From Alphaproteobacteria bacterium (lineage in GTDB: Bacteria; Pseudomonadota; Alphaproteobacteria; GCA-2731375): DNA of 64,000 bases. Positions 44,822-53,738 of this stretch are shown piece after piece. Within the stretch, counting starts at the first letter, position 1. Each line of letters starts with the position of its first letter. The position numbers and the translations under genes were made by a program. Where the stretch lies: NCBI GenBank assembly GCA_016776605.1, contig JADHTB010000013.1, positions 1 through 64,000 on the forward strand, in the 5' to 3' direction. The notes below the pieces were generated by a model. It made no database searches. It saw only the letters and a list, made by a program, of their open reading frames with translations, and was not told where the DNA came from.

Positions 44822-45613
44822 ATGAGCGTGGCCTGGCCCAGGCGGTTCAGTTGCCGCATCTTCCTGTGCGCCACCGTCATCTTGATGGGGCCGGGCCTGG
44901 TCCGGGGCCAGACCATTGAAATTCTGGCTGCCGCCTCGACAACAGAGGCGGTCACGGCCCTGTCGGCTGCCCTGCATGAAGCTCAAGGCCTGACACTGCG
45001 GCCGACCTTCGCGGCCTCCTCGGCCCTGGCCAAACACATCGCTGCCGGCGCGCCGGCGCATTTGTTCCTATCCGCCGATCTTGCCTGGCTGAAATATCTG
45101 GCGGCGCGCAATTTGATCACCCCCGATGGCCGCGTTGATCTGTTGGGGAACCGTTTGGTGCTGTTGCGCCGTGACGGTGACGCCGGGGCCATGGGGCTAA
45201 CAAAGCTGACGCAACTAGACAGCGCCCTGGGCAAGGAACGCCTGATCATGGGCGACCCGGCTCATGTTCCGGCCGGGCGTTATGGCCGCCAGGCGCTACA
45301 ACACCTTGGCGTATGGCCGGCAGTGGAACAACGGGCCGTCTTCGGGGCCTCGGTCCGCAACGCCCTGGCTCTATTAGCGCGGGGCCAGGGCCGCTTCGCC
45401 ATTGCCTATGCCACGGATATCCGGGTGCATAACAACTTACGCTTGGCCGCCGTCTTCCCCGGGGACAGCCACGGGGCCATTGTTTATCCCCTGGCCCTGA
45501 TCCGCGAACAGGATAATGTTCTGGCCCGGAAAGTTTTCCGCTACCTGCAAAGCCGTAGGGCGAAAACGATTTTCGAACAATATGGCTTTACCTTTCTACC
45601 TAACTCTCGTTAA
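44822..45613 (+). CDS. modA: Molybdate ABC transporter, binding protein
   Basis: This 263-residue periplasmic binding protein has a signal peptide (arginine-rich n-region, cleavage near residue 30). It carries the ModA signature AAASTTEAVTALSAALHE, then FAASSALAKHIAAGAPAHLFLSADLAWLKYL. The oxyanion-binding Ser residues in these loops are present. Later marks include ALLARGQGRFAIAYATDI. The ATG at 44822 is preferred; the frame stays open to 44726, overlapping metC, without a signal sequence. It would capture molybdate or tungstate. Confidence 0.93.
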   Translation: MSVAWPRRFSCRIFLCATVILMGPGLVRGQTIEILAAASTTEAVTALSAALHEAQGLTLRPTFAASSALAKHIAAGAPAHLFLSADLAWLKYLAARNLITPDGRVDLLGNRLVLLRRDGDAGAMGLTKLTQLDSALGKERLIMGDPAHVPAGRYGRQALQHLGVWPAVEQRAVFGASVRNALALLARGQGRFAIAYATDIRVHNNLRLAAVFPGDSHGAIVYPLALIREQDNVLARKVFRYLQSRRAKTIFEQYGFTFLPNSR

Positions 45614-45622
45614 GAGCTAGGG

Positions 45623-46309
45623 ATGTTAAGCCCATTGGAAATTGAGGCACTGTCCCTGTCCCTGAAAGTATCGGTCTGGGCAGTCGGTTGCAGCCTGATA
45701 CCGGGAATTGCCATTGCTTGGCTTTTGGCGCGGCGTGACTTTCCGGGCAAGGCCCTGTTGGATGGGCTGGTGCATCTGCCCCTGGTTCTGCCGCCCGTCG
45801 CTTTGGGCTATTTGTTGTTGGTATTGTTCGGGCGCAACGGTCCGTTGGGCGCCTGGCTGCACGACTGGTTCGACATCAGTTTGGTTTTCTCCTGGCGCGG
45901 CGCGGCCCTGGCAGCGGCGGTGATGGCCTTCCCGCTGCTGGTGCGGCCGATCCGCCTGTCCATGGAGGCGGTGGACCGGCGCCTGGAAACAGCGGCCCGA
46001 ACCCTGGGCGCCAGACCCCTGCGGGTCTTCCTGACCATTACCCTGCCGTTGACCGCACCTGGCATTCTGACCGGGCTGTTGTTGGCCTTTGTCCGTTGTT
46101 TAGGCGAATTCGGCGCCACCATTACCTTTGCCGCCAACGTGCCGGGCGAAACCCGCACCTTGCCCCTGGCTCTATATACCGCCCTGCAAGTGCCCGGTGG
46201 CGAGGCTGATGCGACCCGCCTGGCCTTGTTTTCCGTGGCGCTGGCCGTTGCCGCCCTGGTGGCCTCGCAATATCTGGCCCGGCAATTATCCAAACGGATC
46301 GGTCTGTAG
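45623..46309 (+). CDS. modB: Molybdate ABC transporter, permease
   Basis: This 228-residue inner-membrane permease has about five or six spans. It includes the conserved HLPLVLPPVALGYLLLVLFGRNGPLG near residues 52-77 and the ATPase-coupling loop ETAARTLGARPLRVFLTITLPLTAPGILTG at about 130-160. The motif CLGEFGATITFAANVPGETRTLPLALYT is diagnostic for ModB. It lies nine bp after modA and two bp before modC. Confidence 0.95.
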   Translation: MLSPLEIEALSLSLKVSVWAVGCSLIPGIAIAWLLARRDFPGKALLDGLVHLPLVLPPVALGYLLLVLFGRNGPLGAWLHDWFDISLVFSWRGAALAAAVMAFPLLVRPIRLSMEAVDRRLETAARTLGARPLRVFLTITLPLTAPGILTGLLLAFVRCLGEFGATITFAANVPGETRTLPLALYTALQVPGGEADATRLALFSVALAVAALVASQYLARQLSKRIGL

Positions 46310-46311
46310 CC

Positions 46312-47406
46312 ATGCTGGAAGTTGATCTAACAGCCCGCATTGGCGACTTTCCACTGAAAGCCGCGTTTCAGACCGAGGCCGGGATTACCGCCCTGTTCGG
46401 GCCCTCGGGTGCCGGCAAAACGTCGCTGGTCAACATGCTGGCGGGACTACAGCGGCCCAGTCATGGCCGGATCGTGGTTCAGGGCCATGTCCTGTTTGAT
46501 AGTGAACAAGGCATCGATCTGGCGCCTGAAGATCGCCGCCTGGGCTATGTTTTTCAGGAAAGCCGGCTGTTCCCGCATATGACCGTGGCGGGCAATCTAT
46601 CCTATGGCCGGCGTCTGGTGCCGAAAGACCGGCGCCTGGTTGATTTTGACGCGGTGGTCGAATTGCTGGCCCTTGCATCCCTGCTGGACAGACGGCCCCG
46701 GAACCTGTCAGGCGGAGAGCGTCAACGTATCGCCATCGGCCGGGCCTTGTTGGCCGCCCCAAGGCTGCTGTTGATGGACGAACCGTTGGCTAATCTGGAT
46801 GCCCCGCGCCGGTCGGAAATTCTGCCCTTTATCGAGGGGTTGCGCCGCCAATTGGGCATCTCCATCGTCTATGTCTCGCACAATATGGACGAAATCGTGC
46901 GCCTGGCCGATCAATTGATCGTCATGGCGGACGGGGGCATCGTCGCCCAGGGACCGGTGGACGAAATCACCGCCCGCCTGGATCTGCGCGCCCTGACCGG
47001 CCGCTGGGATGCGGGCGCCGTCCTGACAACGACAGTGGTCGCGCATGATAACCGTGATGCCCTGACCCGGCTGTCCTTTCAAGGGGGCGATCTGTGGCTG
47101 CCGCAATTGGATCTGGCCGTTGGTGCGATGCTGAGAATCCGCGTTCGGGCCCGCGACGTCAGTCTGGCACTGACACCGCCACGGCAGATCAGTGTCCTGA
47201 ACGTCTTTGCCGGTCAGGTGATCCAGGTCGGCGAGGACGACGGCCCCCAGGTCGATGTCCTGGTGGATATCGGCAGTCCCCTTTGGGCCCGCATTACCAA
47301 ACGCTCGCAACGGGAACTGGATATCGTGCCCGGCCGCAAGGTACACGCCTTGATCAAGGCCATGGCGGTAGACCGCAGAGACCATGGCGGCGAGTCGAGC
47401 AGCTGA
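46312..47406 (+). CDS. modC: Molybdate ABC transporter, ATP-binding protein
   Basis: This 364-residue ATPase has Walker A GPSGAGKTS near residues 32-40, signature LSGGERQRIAIGRALL, Walker B LLLMDEPLANLD and the H-loop YVSHNMDEI. The C-terminal domain (about 290-360) is a Mop/TOBE domain with LRIRVRARDVSLAL, which binds molybdate for feedback. Length is typical. No modE regulator is visible in the window. Confidence 0.95.
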   Translation: MLEVDLTARIGDFPLKAAFQTEAGITALFGPSGAGKTSLVNMLAGLQRPSHGRIVVQGHVLFDSEQGIDLAPEDRRLGYVFQESRLFPHMTVAGNLSYGRRLVPKDRRLVDFDAVVELLALASLLDRRPRNLSGGERQRIAIGRALLAAPRLLLMDEPLANLDAPRRSEILPFIEGLRRQLGISIVYVSHNMDEIVRLADQLIVMADGGIVAQGPVDEITARLDLRALTGRWDAGAVLTTTVVAHDNRDALTRLSFQGGDLWLPQLDLAVGAMLRIRVRARDVSLALTPPRQISVLNVFAGQVIQVGEDDGPQVDVLVDIGSPLWARITKRSQRELDIVPGRKVHALIKAMAVDRRDHGGESSS

Positions 47407-47446
47407 CGACGTAGCTGACCGGGTAGTTGAAGGGTAATTCTTGTTT

Positions 47447-47701
47447 TTATTGTTTTGCGGGGCTGGAGATATCTGGCCGCTCGGCGACGCCATCGGGCAC
47501 CGGAACCATGCGGGATGACAGATTGTCGTACATGAAGGCCGGGATGGCACCGATAATCAAAGAAATAACGATCAAGCCGGGCCAATGAAAATCGACCACG
47601 CGGGCGAGACGCCCCCGCCGCAGGCTTTTCACCATAAAAACGACCAGCACCACGGCCAGGACCGATAACAACCAAACGAAGAAGAACATACCCATGTACA
47701 T
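47447..47701 (-). CDS. Small two-span membrane protein
   Basis: This 84-residue protein has two membrane helices (about residues 5-23 and 40-58) joined by a short basic loop (KSLRRGRLARVVDF), then a polar C-terminus. I do not recognise a family. It is convergent with modC and lies 19 bp after the aldolase gene on the same strand, so it might be the last gene of the long catabolic operon, though nothing links it in function. The ribosome-binding site is weak. Confidence 0.5.
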   Translation of the reverse strand: MYMGMFFFVWLLSVLAVVLVVFMVKSLRRGRLARVVDFHWPGLIVISLIIGAIPAFMYDNLSSRMVPVPDGVAERPDISSPAKQ

Positions 47702-47720
47702 GATTGTATCAGGACTAATG

Positions 47721-48503
47721 CTATAAATCGATACCGTGCAGAGCGCCTGCCCGTTGCTTCGCCCCCGACATCAGATAAGACAAATCGCTGCCGCCTAGAA
47801 CCATGCGCACGCCCATGCGAATGTATTTCTCCGCCAAAGCGTCATAGACACCGCCCATACCGGCATGCTTAGCGTTGTTGCGGCAGGCTGAAATGGTGGC
47901 CTCATAGGCCGCGACCACGTCGCCATGATCATACTGGCCGGCAATCCCCATCTCGGCGCAAAGATCGTTGGTACCGATCAACAGCACATCCACGCCCTCC
48001 ACGGCAGCGATTTCATCGGCGTTGGCTATTGCCTCGGGCGTTTCCAGCATCACCACCACCAGCAAGTTGTCATTGATCACCCGCGCGGCATCCGCCATGG
48101 GCAGGCTGTCATATTCCAAGATTGCCGCGCCACCCGCCATAGACCGGTGTCCGATGGGGGGGTAGAGGCACTGATCCACGACCCGGCGGGCCTCGTCAGC
48201 GGTGTTGACATGGGGCACCACGATGCCCTGGGCGCCGGCGTCCAGGGGCCGGCTGGCATGATGATGCAAGTGGGAGGAGGCCCGCACGATCGGCGTACAG
48301 CCCGCATCCAGACCGGCAAGGGTAATATCCGCCACGGTCTCCAATGACAGGGGGCTATGTTCCATATCGATAAACAACCAGTCATAGCCGCAGACCTTGG
48401 CCACCTTGGCGATTTCGACGCCGCGCGCCAGACGCACGCCCATCCCCAGGGATAGTTCGCCCGCCGCCAATTTTTGTTTCGTGATATTCGCGATCACCGC
48501 CAT
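47721..48503 (-). CDS. HpcH/HpaI aldolase family protein
   Basis: This 260-residue class II pyruvate aldolase is related to GarL and HpaI, which cleave 2-keto-3-deoxy acids to pyruvate (or tartronate semialdehyde) and an aldehyde. The metal ligands are E154 in VMLETPEAI and D180 in IGTNDLC; FIDMEHSPL (44-52) and an active-site His/Arg region are in place. The start at 48503 has a GGGAGG box seven bases away; an upstream extension to 48617 is not supported. It lies last in the ten-gene cluster and would release central metabolites. Confidence 0.92.
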   Translation of the reverse strand: MAVIANITKQKLAAGELSLGMGVRLARGVEIAKVAKVCGYDWLFIDMEHSPLSLETVADITLAGLDAGCTPIVRASSHLHHHASRPLDAGAQGIVVPHVNTADEARRVVDQCLYPPIGHRSMAGGAAILEYDSLPMADAARVINDNLLVVVMLETPEAIANADEIAAVEGVDVLLIGTNDLCAEMGIAGQYDHGDVVAAYEATISACRNNAKHAGMGGVYDALAEKYIRMGVRMVLGGSDLSYLMSGAKQRAGALHGIDL

Positions 48504-48528
48504 GCTGTTTCCTCCCAAGTACCTGCTG

Positions 48529-49350
48529 TCACACGTTGCTCTTAAATCGTTCCAGGCAGGTACGAATAACCTCATCGCCGGGACGCTTCCACCAGTTTTC
48601 GGCGGAAAAAATTTCAACCTCGATCAGGCCACCATAACCGGTGCGTTCGACCCAGTCGCGAATTTGTGGAATATCGATGACGCCATCGCCCATCATGCCA
48701 CGGTCCAGTAATAAATCCGTGGTCGGCAGCAGCCAATCGCAAACATGAAAAGCCAGGATCCGCTCGCCGGCCCGTTTGATCTGCGCCTGCAAATGGGGAT
48801 CCCACCACAAATGATAGACATCGACCGCAACACCGACGCCGTCGCCCAGATCGTCGCACAGATCAAGCGCCTGGCTCAGGGTATTGATGGCGCAACGGTC
48901 GCCGGCGTACATGGGGTGCAGGGGTTCGATCGCCATGGCAACGCCGGCGGCGCGGGCGTGGGGCAAAAGTGACCCCAGGCCGTCGCGGATCATCTGCCGT
49001 GCGCCGGGCAAATCCTTCGAGCCGTCCGGCAGGCCGCCGGCCACCACGATCAAACATTCAGCCCCCAGGGCCGCCGCCTCGTCTATCGCGGCCCTGTTTT
49101 CATCCAGGTTGGCCTGTCGCGTGGCTGCATCCGCCGCCGGAAATTGACCGGCCCGGCACAGGCCGGAAATGCGTAAACCGTGATCGTTGACCATGCGGAC
49201 CGCTTCATCCAGACCGCATGCCGCCAGCTTATCCCGCCAGATGGAAATGCCCGGCACGCCGGCCTGGGTATAGGCGGTAATGGCCTGGGCCAGGCTGTGC
49301 TGTTCCCGGGTGGTGGCCTGATTGATCGACATTCGTGCCAGATCAGCCAT
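48529..49350 (-). CDS. Sugar phosphate isomerase/epimerase family protein (TIM barrel), first
   Basis: This 273-residue xylose-isomerase-like TIM barrel has metal-binding acidic and His positions in AIEPLHPMYAGDRCAI, VAVDVYHLWWDP and HVCDW, with a late GLIEVEIFS. Members act as isomerases, epimerases, dehydratases or lyases on sugars, cyclitols and keto-glycosides. The substrate is unknown. The start at 49350 overlaps the end of the enolase-superfamily gene by eight bases. A related barrel lies at 50715-51545, so two different steps of the same pathway may use this fold. Confidence 0.88.
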   Translation of the reverse strand: MADLARMSINQATTREQHSLAQAITAYTQAGVPGISIWRDKLAACGLDEAVRMVNDHGLRISGLCRAGQFPAADAATRQANLDENRAAIDEAAALGAECLIVVAGGLPDGSKDLPGARQMIRDGLGSLLPHARAAGVAMAIEPLHPMYAGDRCAINTLSQALDLCDDLGDGVGVAVDVYHLWWDPHLQAQIKRAGERILAFHVCDWLLPTTDLLLDRGMMGDGVIDIPQIRDWVERTGYGGLIEVEIFSAENWWKRPGDEVIRTCLERFKSNV

Positions 49351-50722
49351 GCTGCATCTCCGACATGGCGGTAAAGTCCGGCTCCGCGCCATAGGCAAAA
49401 CCGACTCGGTCCAGCGAGCCAAGGGCAATTTGTCCGTCCCGGATCGTCAGACGGGTGACGCCATCCCCCTGGTGATAGATATCCGGATGGGCGGCCAGGA
49501 AACCGGCCTGCTCGGCCGCCGGCATGCCCGACATGCCGTTGACATAGTGATGGCCGTTCCGCTCCAAATGGGTAATGCCCAACAGATTGACCAGGGCCAG
49601 ATCCTGTTGCACGGCAATGCCGGCCTGGGTTGTCAGATCCTCCCCCGACATGAAATAGCCCTCGCCCCAATGGGCGCAACGGGCCGCGTTCAGGATGGAT
49701 TTATAAAAACCTTTGCAGGTTTTCGATGATACCCCGCGATAGCCCAGGGCACGGCCCTTGGGAAAGGCGCCCAGGAAAGCATCGGATTCATCCAGGATCA
49801 CCGGCTTGCGCAGGCTCAAGGCACTGACGTCAACATCCAGGGCCACGGCGCGGGAGATCGGCTGTTCAACGAACAGGATGGACCGATTGAAGCGGGCCAA
49901 CCGCGCATCGCCCTCGATGGCATCCAGCAGCGCCGCGACGCCGGGTACATCGTTGTATTGTTCGTTGCCATCCAGGCTGATGATGTAATCGTTCGGGCCT
50001 TCATCCAGCACGGCGGCAATTTCCAGCAAACGGGCCACGTCCTCATCCAGATCGCCGCAAACCTTGATCTTGAAATAGCGGTGGCCATAAGTGGCGATGA
50101 CATCGACCAGGGTTTCGGGCAGGCCATCACCCACGGGTTCCGGGTTATCGCGGATCGGATCGACCATGCCGACTGTATGCCGGGCGTGGATATGATCGGC
50201 GGGGCGCAGCGTGGCCAGGAACGGTCCCATATCAAACTCGTCGCTTTCGATGCCCGGCAGATTGCCCTGGATCGCATTGTAGAACGACACTTCATGCAGG
50301 CGGCACAAGGCATCCAGGATAGCGCGGTCCAGCAACGCCGGGCCATAGCAGGCCACCAGCGAACCGTCGCCCCGTTCGCCGCAGATACGGACTTGTTCGT
50401 CATAGTTGGACCTGAACAAACCGAACGCCGTCGATGGCGGCGCGGCGCGGTACAGGTTGGAGGCCGTGGCCAGGGCATGGCGCAGTTGTTCGAAATTGTC
50501 TTCGTTGCTCAATTCCAGATTCTTGTCGAACCATTTTGGCGCCAGCATTTCCGCCGCCAAGCCCCAGCCTTCCTGGCCATCGGCCAGTTGTATGCGGACC
50601 CTGGCAAAGGCCTGGGGGCTTTCACGCAACGTGGTGACGCCAAAGCGAAAGGGCATGCGCAAGGTCACGTCACGCTCGAACAGCTGTACTTCCTTGACCG
50701 ATAATTGAATGGGATCAGACAC
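49343..50722 (-). CDS. Mandelate racemase/enolase superfamily enzyme
   Basis: This 459-residue enolase-superfamily enzyme would remove a proton alpha to a carboxylate and dehydrate or epimerise a sugar-acid-like substrate. The metal ligands are D251 (SLDGNEQ), E286 (FVEQPI) and E312 (LDESD). Possible base residues are K218 and K220 (YFKIKV) and K334 (SSKTCKG). The protein is longer than the usual ~380-400 residues, with extra sequence before the barrel (about 60-130). The start is GTG at 50722, with GAGGAG upstream, overlapping the preceding gene's stop. Confidence 0.88.
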   Translation of the reverse strand: MSDPIQLSVKEVQLFERDVTLRMPFRFGVTTLRESPQAFARVRIQLADGQEGWGLAAEMLAPKWFDKNLELSNEDNFEQLRHALATASNLYRAAPPSTAFGLFRSNYDEQVRICGERGDGSLVACYGPALLDRAILDALCRLHEVSFYNAIQGNLPGIESDEFDMGPFLATLRPADHIHARHTVGMVDPIRDNPEPVGDGLPETLVDVIATYGHRYFKIKVCGDLDEDVARLLEIAAVLDEGPNDYIISLDGNEQYNDVPGVAALLDAIEGDARLARFNRSILFVEQPISRAVALDVDVSALSLRKPVILDESDAFLGAFPKGRALGYRGVSSKTCKGFYKSILNAARCAHWGEGYFMSGEDLTTQAGIAVQQDLALVNLLGITHLERNGHHYVNGMSGMPAAEQAGFLAAHPDIYHQGDGVTRLTIRDGQIALGSLDRVGFAYGAEPDFTAMSEMQHG

Positions 50723-51545
50723 GCAAAGTCTCCTCAATACCACGCAGGTAACCGATGGCGCGGGCGGCGGAGGCCGGGCCGTCGGGATAATAGTCGAACG
50801 GTTCGACCGCGATGGTGCCTGCATAATTATGCCGCTGCAATGCGGACAGGATCGGCGCGAACCGAAGCTCCCCTTGGCCCGGTCCCCGGCCGTTGCCGTC
50901 ATTGACCTGAAGATGGGCGATATGGCCGCTGGGCAACCATTTATCGATTAATGCCTCGGGGGTTTCCTCGCCCAGCCTGGCGGTGGCGCAACAATCCAGC
51001 ATGGTGCGTAGATTGGGGCTGGCGATGCTGTCGACCATCGCGGCGGCCTCGCCGACCCGGTTGATGAAATCCGCATCCGCCGGGGCCAGGGCTTCTATGC
51101 AATAGATCACCTTTGCCGCCCTTGCATCATCTGCAATGGCGGCGAAACACGCCAGGGCACGTTGCCGCGCCGAGGCCTCATCGCCCGGCGGCAATCGCCG
51201 CTGGGCGGGCGAGCCATGCACCAGCACCTTGCCGCCCAGTTCGCCGCAAAGATTGATCAGGCGGCGCATCACATCCACCGTACGCGCCCGCACCGCCGCA
51301 TCCCCATCGGTGATGGACAGACCGTCCGGTGCCGCCAGCAACCAATGCAGGGAGGCAATTTCGATGCCCGCGTCCTGGGCCGCCTTGCGGGTCGCCGCGA
51401 CAGCAATGGCGCCGGGTTCATGGGGCCGGTCCGATAAGGTAAAGGGTGCCACTTCCAAACCGTCGTAGCCCAGGCGGGCGGCGAATTCACATTGCGCGGC
51501 AAAGGGCAGCTCGCGGATTACCTCGTTACACAGGGCAAATTTCAC
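50715..51545 (-). CDS. Sugar phosphate isomerase/epimerase family protein (TIM barrel), second
   Basis: This 276-residue xylose-isomerase-like TIM barrel has the sequence CNEVIRELPFAAQCEFAARLGYDGLEVAPFTL at the start. Metal-site positions appear as YCIEALAP, MLDCCAT, HLQVNDGN and IAVEPFDY. It differs clearly from the other barrel in this cluster. Its GTG start at 51545 overlaps the TGA of the upstream Gfo/Idh gene (GTGA), and its stop overlaps the start of the enolase-superfamily gene. An isomerase, epimerase or lyase step is likely. AAAGGA precedes the GTG. Confidence 0.87.
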   Translation of the reverse strand: MKFALCNEVIRELPFAAQCEFAARLGYDGLEVAPFTLSDRPHEPGAIAVAATRKAAQDAGIEIASLHWLLAAPDGLSITDGDAAVRARTVDVMRRLINLCGELGGKVLVHGSPAQRRLPPGDEASARQRALACFAAIADDARAAKVIYCIEALAPADADFINRVGEAAAMVDSIASPNLRTMLDCCATARLGEETPEALIDKWLPSGHIAHLQVNDGNGRGPGQGELRFAPILSALQRHNYAGTIAVEPFDYYPDGPASAARAIGYLRGIEETLRV

Positions 51546-52558
51546 AAGCTGATCCTTTGTTCCTGGGCGGAGGATCGATAGATCGCATCCAGAATTCGGG
51601 CCATGCCGACACCGCATTCCTCGATCCCGGCCAACGGCGGGGCCTTGCCATCCACCGCATCCAGAAAGGCGGCGAATTCCCCCGCGACAACCTGAAACGG
51701 TTCAAGCACCGGGGCATAGGGCATTTCAACACCCCGGTTGTTGGGCCGCCACAGGCCATCGACCAGTTCGTGGCGAACCCGGTGCAGGCGTAGCTCGTGG
51801 GTTTGATAGTCGATTTCCGCCCCGCCTTCATTGCCCGCGACCACGAATTCCTTGGTCTGTGTGGAGCCGGGCACGATGTTGTCATTCCAACGGCCCGGTT
51901 GAATGCAGCCGACTTCGATATGGGCCATGGCGCCCGAGGGATAGAACAGACGGATCAGGGCCAGGTCGTCATAGCCACGATCAAAATGGTCGCGGGTTAC
52001 CGCATCCACCGCCACCGGCAGGGCACCCATCATCCAGTTCGCCTGATCGATAAAATGCACCGCGTCATTGCCCACCACGCCGCTGTCGCCACGGGCCCGT
52101 TTGTAGCCATGGAAGCGGGCCGAGATATAGCGCAGATCGCCCAAACGTCCCGCATCCACCTCCTGCTTAACGATTTGCGCCAGCGGATGGGCTCGGAAAT
52201 AGAACCCCACCTGAACCACCTGATCCTGCAGCAGGTCCCGCAGCCCCTCGGCCTCGGCCAAGGTGGCGGTCATGGGTTTCTCGATAAATAGATGCTTGCC
52301 CGCCGCCAACAACGGCTGGCAAACCGCGAAATGCCGGTCGGTCGGGGCCAGCACCACCACCAGCTCCGCCAGATCCAGGAACGCCGCCACCGCGCCACCC
52401 ACGTGATCGCCGGGCAATCCCAAATCACGGCAGCGTTGTTGGGCCGCCGCACTGGGATCAACCACATACAAACCATCCGCCAAACCAAGCGACCGCCACG
52501 CCGCCAGATGGGTCGGCCCGAAATTACCAAAACCGATTTGCAGGATGTTGCGGGTCAT
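51542..52558 (-). CDS. Gfo/Idh/MocA family oxidoreductase, first
   Basis: This 338-residue NAD(P)-dependent oxidoreductase has an N-terminal Rossmann domain with GFGNFGPTHLAAW (residues 8-20) and the family signature IEKPMTATLAEAEGL near residues 94-108. The second half has the large beta-sheet domain with NDAVHFIDQANWMMG, where a His in the HxxxxN/D-like segment may take part in catalysis. It probably oxidises a sugar or cyclitol hydroxyl. It is one of two Gfo enzymes in this operon and lies 11 bp after the DUF993 gene. Confidence 0.92.
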   Translation of the reverse strand: MTRNILQIGFGNFGPTHLAAWRSLGLADGLYVVDPSAAAQQRCRDLGLPGDHVGGAVAAFLDLAELVVVLAPTDRHFAVCQPLLAAGKHLFIEKPMTATLAEAEGLRDLLQDQVVQVGFYFRAHPLAQIVKQEVDAGRLGDLRYISARFHGYKRARGDSGVVGNDAVHFIDQANWMMGALPVAVDAVTRDHFDRGYDDLALIRLFYPSGAMAHIEVGCIQPGRWNDNIVPGSTQTKEFVVAGNEGGAEIDYQTHELRLHRVRHELVDGLWRPNNRGVEMPYAPVLEPFQVVAGEFAAFLDAVDGKAPPLAGIEECGVGMARILDAIYRSSAQEQRISL

Positions 52559-52569
52559 GGGCGTGCTCT

Positions 52570-53736
52570 TTACCCCTCTACCCCATGCATGGCCAGGATG
52601 GTCCGCATGCGGTTGGCTGCCATGTCCGGGTCGCGCAGCAGACCGGCTGTGTCGGCCAGGCGGAACAGTTCCGCCAGGTGTGACAGGGAGCGGGCGCTTT
52701 GCTGGCCGCCGACCATGACGAAATGATCCTGGTGGCCGTTCAGCCAGGCCATGAAGACCACGCCAGTTTTGTAAAACCGGGTCGGGGCCTGAAAAATATG
52801 CCGTGACAGGGGCACCGTTGGGGCCAGAATGTCATGAAAGGTATCTTCGTCGCCCGCCGCGAAGGCGCCCAGGGCGGCGGCTGCGGCGGGCGCGATGGCA
52901 TCGAAGATGCCCAGCAGCGCATCGCTGTAGCCGACCGCGTCACCGGCGATCAATTCCGCGTAGTTGAAGTCATCACCGGTGTACATACGCACGCCATCCG
53001 GCAAACGCCGGCGCATGGCAATTTCCTTGTCCTTGTCCAGCAACGAGATCTTGATGCCGTCGATCTTGGCCGCATTCGCCGCCAACACATCCAGGCAGAC
53101 ATCCATGGCCTGCATATGATCGCCATGCCCCCAATAGCCGGCCAGGGCGGGATCGAACATTTCCCCCAGCCAATGGATCAGCACCGGTTCACGGACTTGG
53201 CCGAGGATACGGTCATAGACCTGGGCGTAGTCATCCGGCGATTTGGCACACGCTGCCAATGCCCGGCTGGCCATCAGGATAATCCGGCCCCCCTGCCCTT
53301 CCACGAAGGCAATCTGTTCCTCGTAGGCGCGGATAACATCGTCCAGGCGCAAATCCGACGATGGCTGCAGATGATCCGTACCCGCGCCGCAGGCGATGCG
53401 GGCACCGGGGATGTGGCGGGCCGCTTCCAGGCTGCGGCGGATCAGTTCCTGACTGGCGGACCAGTCAAGGCCCATGCCACGCTGGGCCGTATCCATGGCC
53501 TCCGCCACGCCCAGGCCCAGATCATAAAGGCCAAGGCGATAGTTGATGGTGGCATCCCAATCAATGGCGGCCTCCAGCCAGGGATCGGACTCGGAACGGG
53601 GGTCGGCCACCACATGCACGGCGGAATAGGCAATGCGGTTGAAAGGCCGATTGGCGCGGGTCGGGAAATCCCTAGGGGTGCTGGTGGTGAACGGCGCCAG
53701 TCCACCATTTGCAACGGGCAGGTTGAGGGTTGCCAT
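52570..53736 (-). CDS. DUF993/dihydrodipicolinate-synthase-like protein
   Basis: This 388-residue protein resembles DUF993, a TIM-barrel group annotated as dihydrodipicolinate synthase-like. Recognisable parts are NRIAYSAVHVVADP near residue 35, IDWDATINYRLGLYDLGLGVAEAMDTAQRGMG, and MYTGDDFNYAELIAGD. A Schiff-base Lys may be in KIDGIKISLLDKD, as expected for this superfamily. No reaction has been established to my knowledge. It lies two bp after the second Gfo/Idh gene. Aldol cleavage of a keto acid is an inference from fold. Confidence 0.82.
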   Translation of the reverse strand: MATLNLPVANGGLAPFTTSTPRDFPTRANRPFNRIAYSAVHVVADPRSESDPWLEAAIDWDATINYRLGLYDLGLGVAEAMDTAQRGMGLDWSASQELIRRSLEAARHIPGARIACGAGTDHLQPSSDLRLDDVIRAYEEQIAFVEGQGGRIILMASRALAACAKSPDDYAQVYDRILGQVREPVLIHWLGEMFDPALAGYWGHGDHMQAMDVCLDVLAANAAKIDGIKISLLDKDKEIAMRRRLPDGVRMYTGDDFNYAELIAGDAVGYSDALLGIFDAIAPAAAAALGAFAAGDEDTFHDILAPTVPLSRHIFQAPTRFYKTGVVFMAWLNGHQDHFVMVGGQQSARSLSHLAELFRLADTAGLLRDPDMAANRMRTILAMHGVEG

Positions 53737-53738
53737 CC

